Both the position numbers and the translations under genes were made by a program. The notes under the pieces were generated by a model. The model was not told where the DNA came from. It ran no database searches and saw only the letters and a list, made by a program, of their open reading frames with translations. A stretch of DNA of 35,133 bases. It comes from Ignavibacteria bacterium (GTDB taxonomy: Bacteria; Bacteroidota; Ignavibacteria; UBA10030; SZUA-254). Every line of letters starts with the position of its first letter. Positions within the stretch are counted from its first letter, which is position 1. This document shows, piece by piece, positions 33,692-35,133 of this stretch. The stretch is taken from contig JACOSX010000176.1 of NCBI GenBank assembly GCA_016178625.1, positions 1 through 35,133 of the forward strand. The letters run 5' to 3'.

Positions 33692-35133
33692 TTATTTCCG
33701 AAGGTAGACCATGAGCACTGAAATATCCGCCGGGGTCACACCGTTGACGCGAGAAGCTTGCCCTATTGATATAGGTTTGAACTTCGCGAGTTTTTCCTTA
33801 CCCTCAGTCGAGAGAGAGCGGATTCGAGAGAAATCAATATCTTCAGGAATTGCCAATCCTTCGAGACGATCGAATTTTTCGACTTGTTCTTCTTGAATCG
33901 CGATATACCCGCTATACTTCACTTCTATCTCGATTTGTTCTATTATTTCTTTGCAAAGTTTCCGGTCTTCAAGATCTTTTATTTTTCCAACAAAATCATC
34001 AGCAGGAAGAGTCTCAAGACATAAAAGTTCTTTCAACTTTACTTCTGGGCGACGAACAATGTTTAACAGTTTCTCCTTCTGGTTAATCTCAGCAGTTCCC
34101 CTTGCCATAAGGTATGAATTTATATTTTCTGGTTCGACACTTTTTTCACTGAGGTATTTCAACCCCTGACTTATCAGATTTTCTTTCTCTGAAAATCGAT
34201 GATACATCCCTTCCGGTATTAGACCCAGTCTCAAGCCGTATTTCATCAAGCGTCTATCCGCATTATCTTGTCGAAGCAGGAGGCGATATTCTGCTCTTGA
34301 GGTGAACATCCGGTAAGGCTCATCTGTGCTTTTGTTAATGAGATCATCAATCATGACGCCGATATAAGATTCGGACCGCTTGAGCGTGAATGGCTCGCCC
34401 TTCGTTACCTTCAGTGCTGCGTTTATGCCTGCAATGAGACCCTGTGCCGCTGCCTCTTCGTAGCCCGATGTGCCACAAATCTGTCCTGCAAAGAATAATC
34501 CATCGACCAATTTTGTCTCGAGGGTTGGCTTTAATTGATGAGGTGGAAAGTAGTCGTACTCAACAGCATATCCAGAACGAAGCATTTTCACATTTTCAAG
34601 CCCTGAGATTGTCTTAAGCGCTTCCATTTGAATCTCTTCTGGAAGGCTCGTGGAAAATCCATTAACGTAGACAATGTGAGTATTGTACCCTTCGGGCTCT
34701 AAGAAGATTTGGTGATTCTCCTTATGGGAAAACCGAACAATTTTATCTTCAATTGAAGGGCAGTATCTTGGACCAAGTCCTTTAATTCTGCCTGTAAACA
34801 TTGGAGATCTATCAAAGCCTCTTTCCAGGATAGCATGAGTAGTTCGATTTGTCTGGGTCAGGTACATAGGTATTAGTTCGTTGGATATCACATCAGTGTG
34901 GAATGAGAAAGGTTCTGGTGGATTATCACTTTGCTGTTCTTCGGTGGATGAGAAGTCAATAGATCGAACATCTATCCTTGGGGGGGTTCCGGTCTTTAAC
35001 CTTCCACTGATGAATCCTATTTTTTCTAGTGCCTCTGTCACACCATTGGACGGCTTTTCTCCATATCTACCACCACTTTTGCTCACCATTCCAGTATGAA
35101 GCAAACCGCGAAGGAACGTACCAACGCATAAAA
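33692..35133 (-). CDS. mnmG: tRNA uridine-5-carboxymethylaminomethyl modification enzyme (5' end outside window)
   Basis: The frame is open to the window end; the sequence just inside it ([12 protein letters not shown]) continues MnmG, so the N-terminal FAD-binding part is missing only because of the window. Present are [15 protein letters not shown], the flavin-linked catalytic Cys in [17 protein letters not shown], and [20 protein letters not shown]. The C-terminal helical domain binds MnmE and tRNA ([16 protein letters not shown] at the end). With MnmE it modifies the wobble uridine of certain tRNAs. It leads the minus-strand operon. Confidence 0.96.
   Translation of the reverse strand, partial: LCVGTFLRGLLHTGMVSKSGGRYGEKPSNGVTEALEKIGFISGRLKTGTPPRIDVRSIDFSSTEEQQSDNPPEPFSFHTDVISNELIPMYLTQTNRTTHAILERGFDRSPMFTGRIKGLGPRYCPSIEDKIVRFSHKENHQIFLEPEGYNTHIVYVNGFSTSLPEEIQMEALKTISGLENVKMLRSGYAVEYDYFPPHQLKPTLETKLVDGLFFAGQICGTSGYEEAAAQGLIAGINAALKVTKGEPFTLKRSESYIGVMIDDLINKSTDEPYRMFTSRAEYRLLLRQDNADRRLMKYGLRLGLIPEGMYHRFSEKENLISQGLKYLSEKSVEPENINSYLMARGTAEINQKEKLLNIVRRPEVKLKELLCLETLPADDFVGKIKDLEDRKLCKEIIEQIEIEVKYSGYIAIQEEQVEKFDRLEGLAIPEDIDFSRIRSLSTEGKEKLAKFKPISIGQASRVNGVTPADISVLMVYLRK

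Noticed and set aside
1-35133. CRISPR arrays, tRNA/rRNA genes, transposases or integrases
   Set aside because: I saw no regularly spaced repeats, no cloverleaf candidates and no recombinase motifs by reading; a dedicated search could still find a missed tRNA.

Overview
The window looks like a chromosomal segment of a free-living bacterium in the Bacteroidota/Chlorobiota/Ignavibacteriota (FCB) lineage. The clearest markers are two secreted proteins that end in the Por/type IX secretion (T9SS) type A sorting domain, with an NYPNPFNP motif at its start. A futalosine-pathway menaquinone gene (mqnD) fits that placement. I lean toward Ignavibacteria or a sister class, but that is an inference from motif style, not a measurement. 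No rRNA, tRNA, CRISPR array, phage or insertion sequence was recognised.

Layout. (1) 1-7161, plus strand: an exported-protein region. It holds the 3' part of a large beta-helix/metzincin/repeat protein with a T9SS domain, a 49-codon signal-peptide ORF that looks like a remnant, a second T9SS cargo protein, and a probable clan CD (caspase/gingipain-like) peptidase split in two by a frameshift. (2) 7155-9748: mqnD (minus), a VOC-family protein and an Ada methyltransferase (both plus). (3) 9790-17243, minus strand: an efflux operon in the order TetR regulator, TolC-like outer membrane protein, periplasmic adaptor, RND pump, and a Tat-exported metallo-beta-lactamase-fold hydrolase. Its promoter is well formed and an operator-like set of inverted repeats lies at the expected transcription start. 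(4) 17419-19086: a DUF3108 protein, a 57-codon basic small protein with its own ribosome binding site and terminator, and the decayed C-terminal third of a nitrilase. (5) 19199-23355, plus strand: ECF sigma factor, zinc-finger anti-sigma factor and two exported HEAT-repeat proteins, tightly spaced as one operon. (6) 23512-26729, plus: a MocA-like cytidylyltransferase with a two-subunit molybdenum hydroxylase. (7) 26921-31156: an ACT-domain protein (minus), a bacilliredoxin, TypA/BipA and a class I/II aminotransferase. (8) 31218-35133, minus: mnmG (cut by the window end), rsmG, murQ and a DUF2461 protein.

Most of regions 6-8 is ordinary housekeeping. The parts most worth following are the sigma/anti-sigma/HEAT operon, which reads like an envelope-sensing module with two paralogous exported HEAT solenoids; the split caspase-like peptidase beside T9SS cargo; the efflux operon with a coupled MBL-fold enzyme; and several unexplained inverted-repeat structures in the intergenic regions (8566-8628, 18308-18373).
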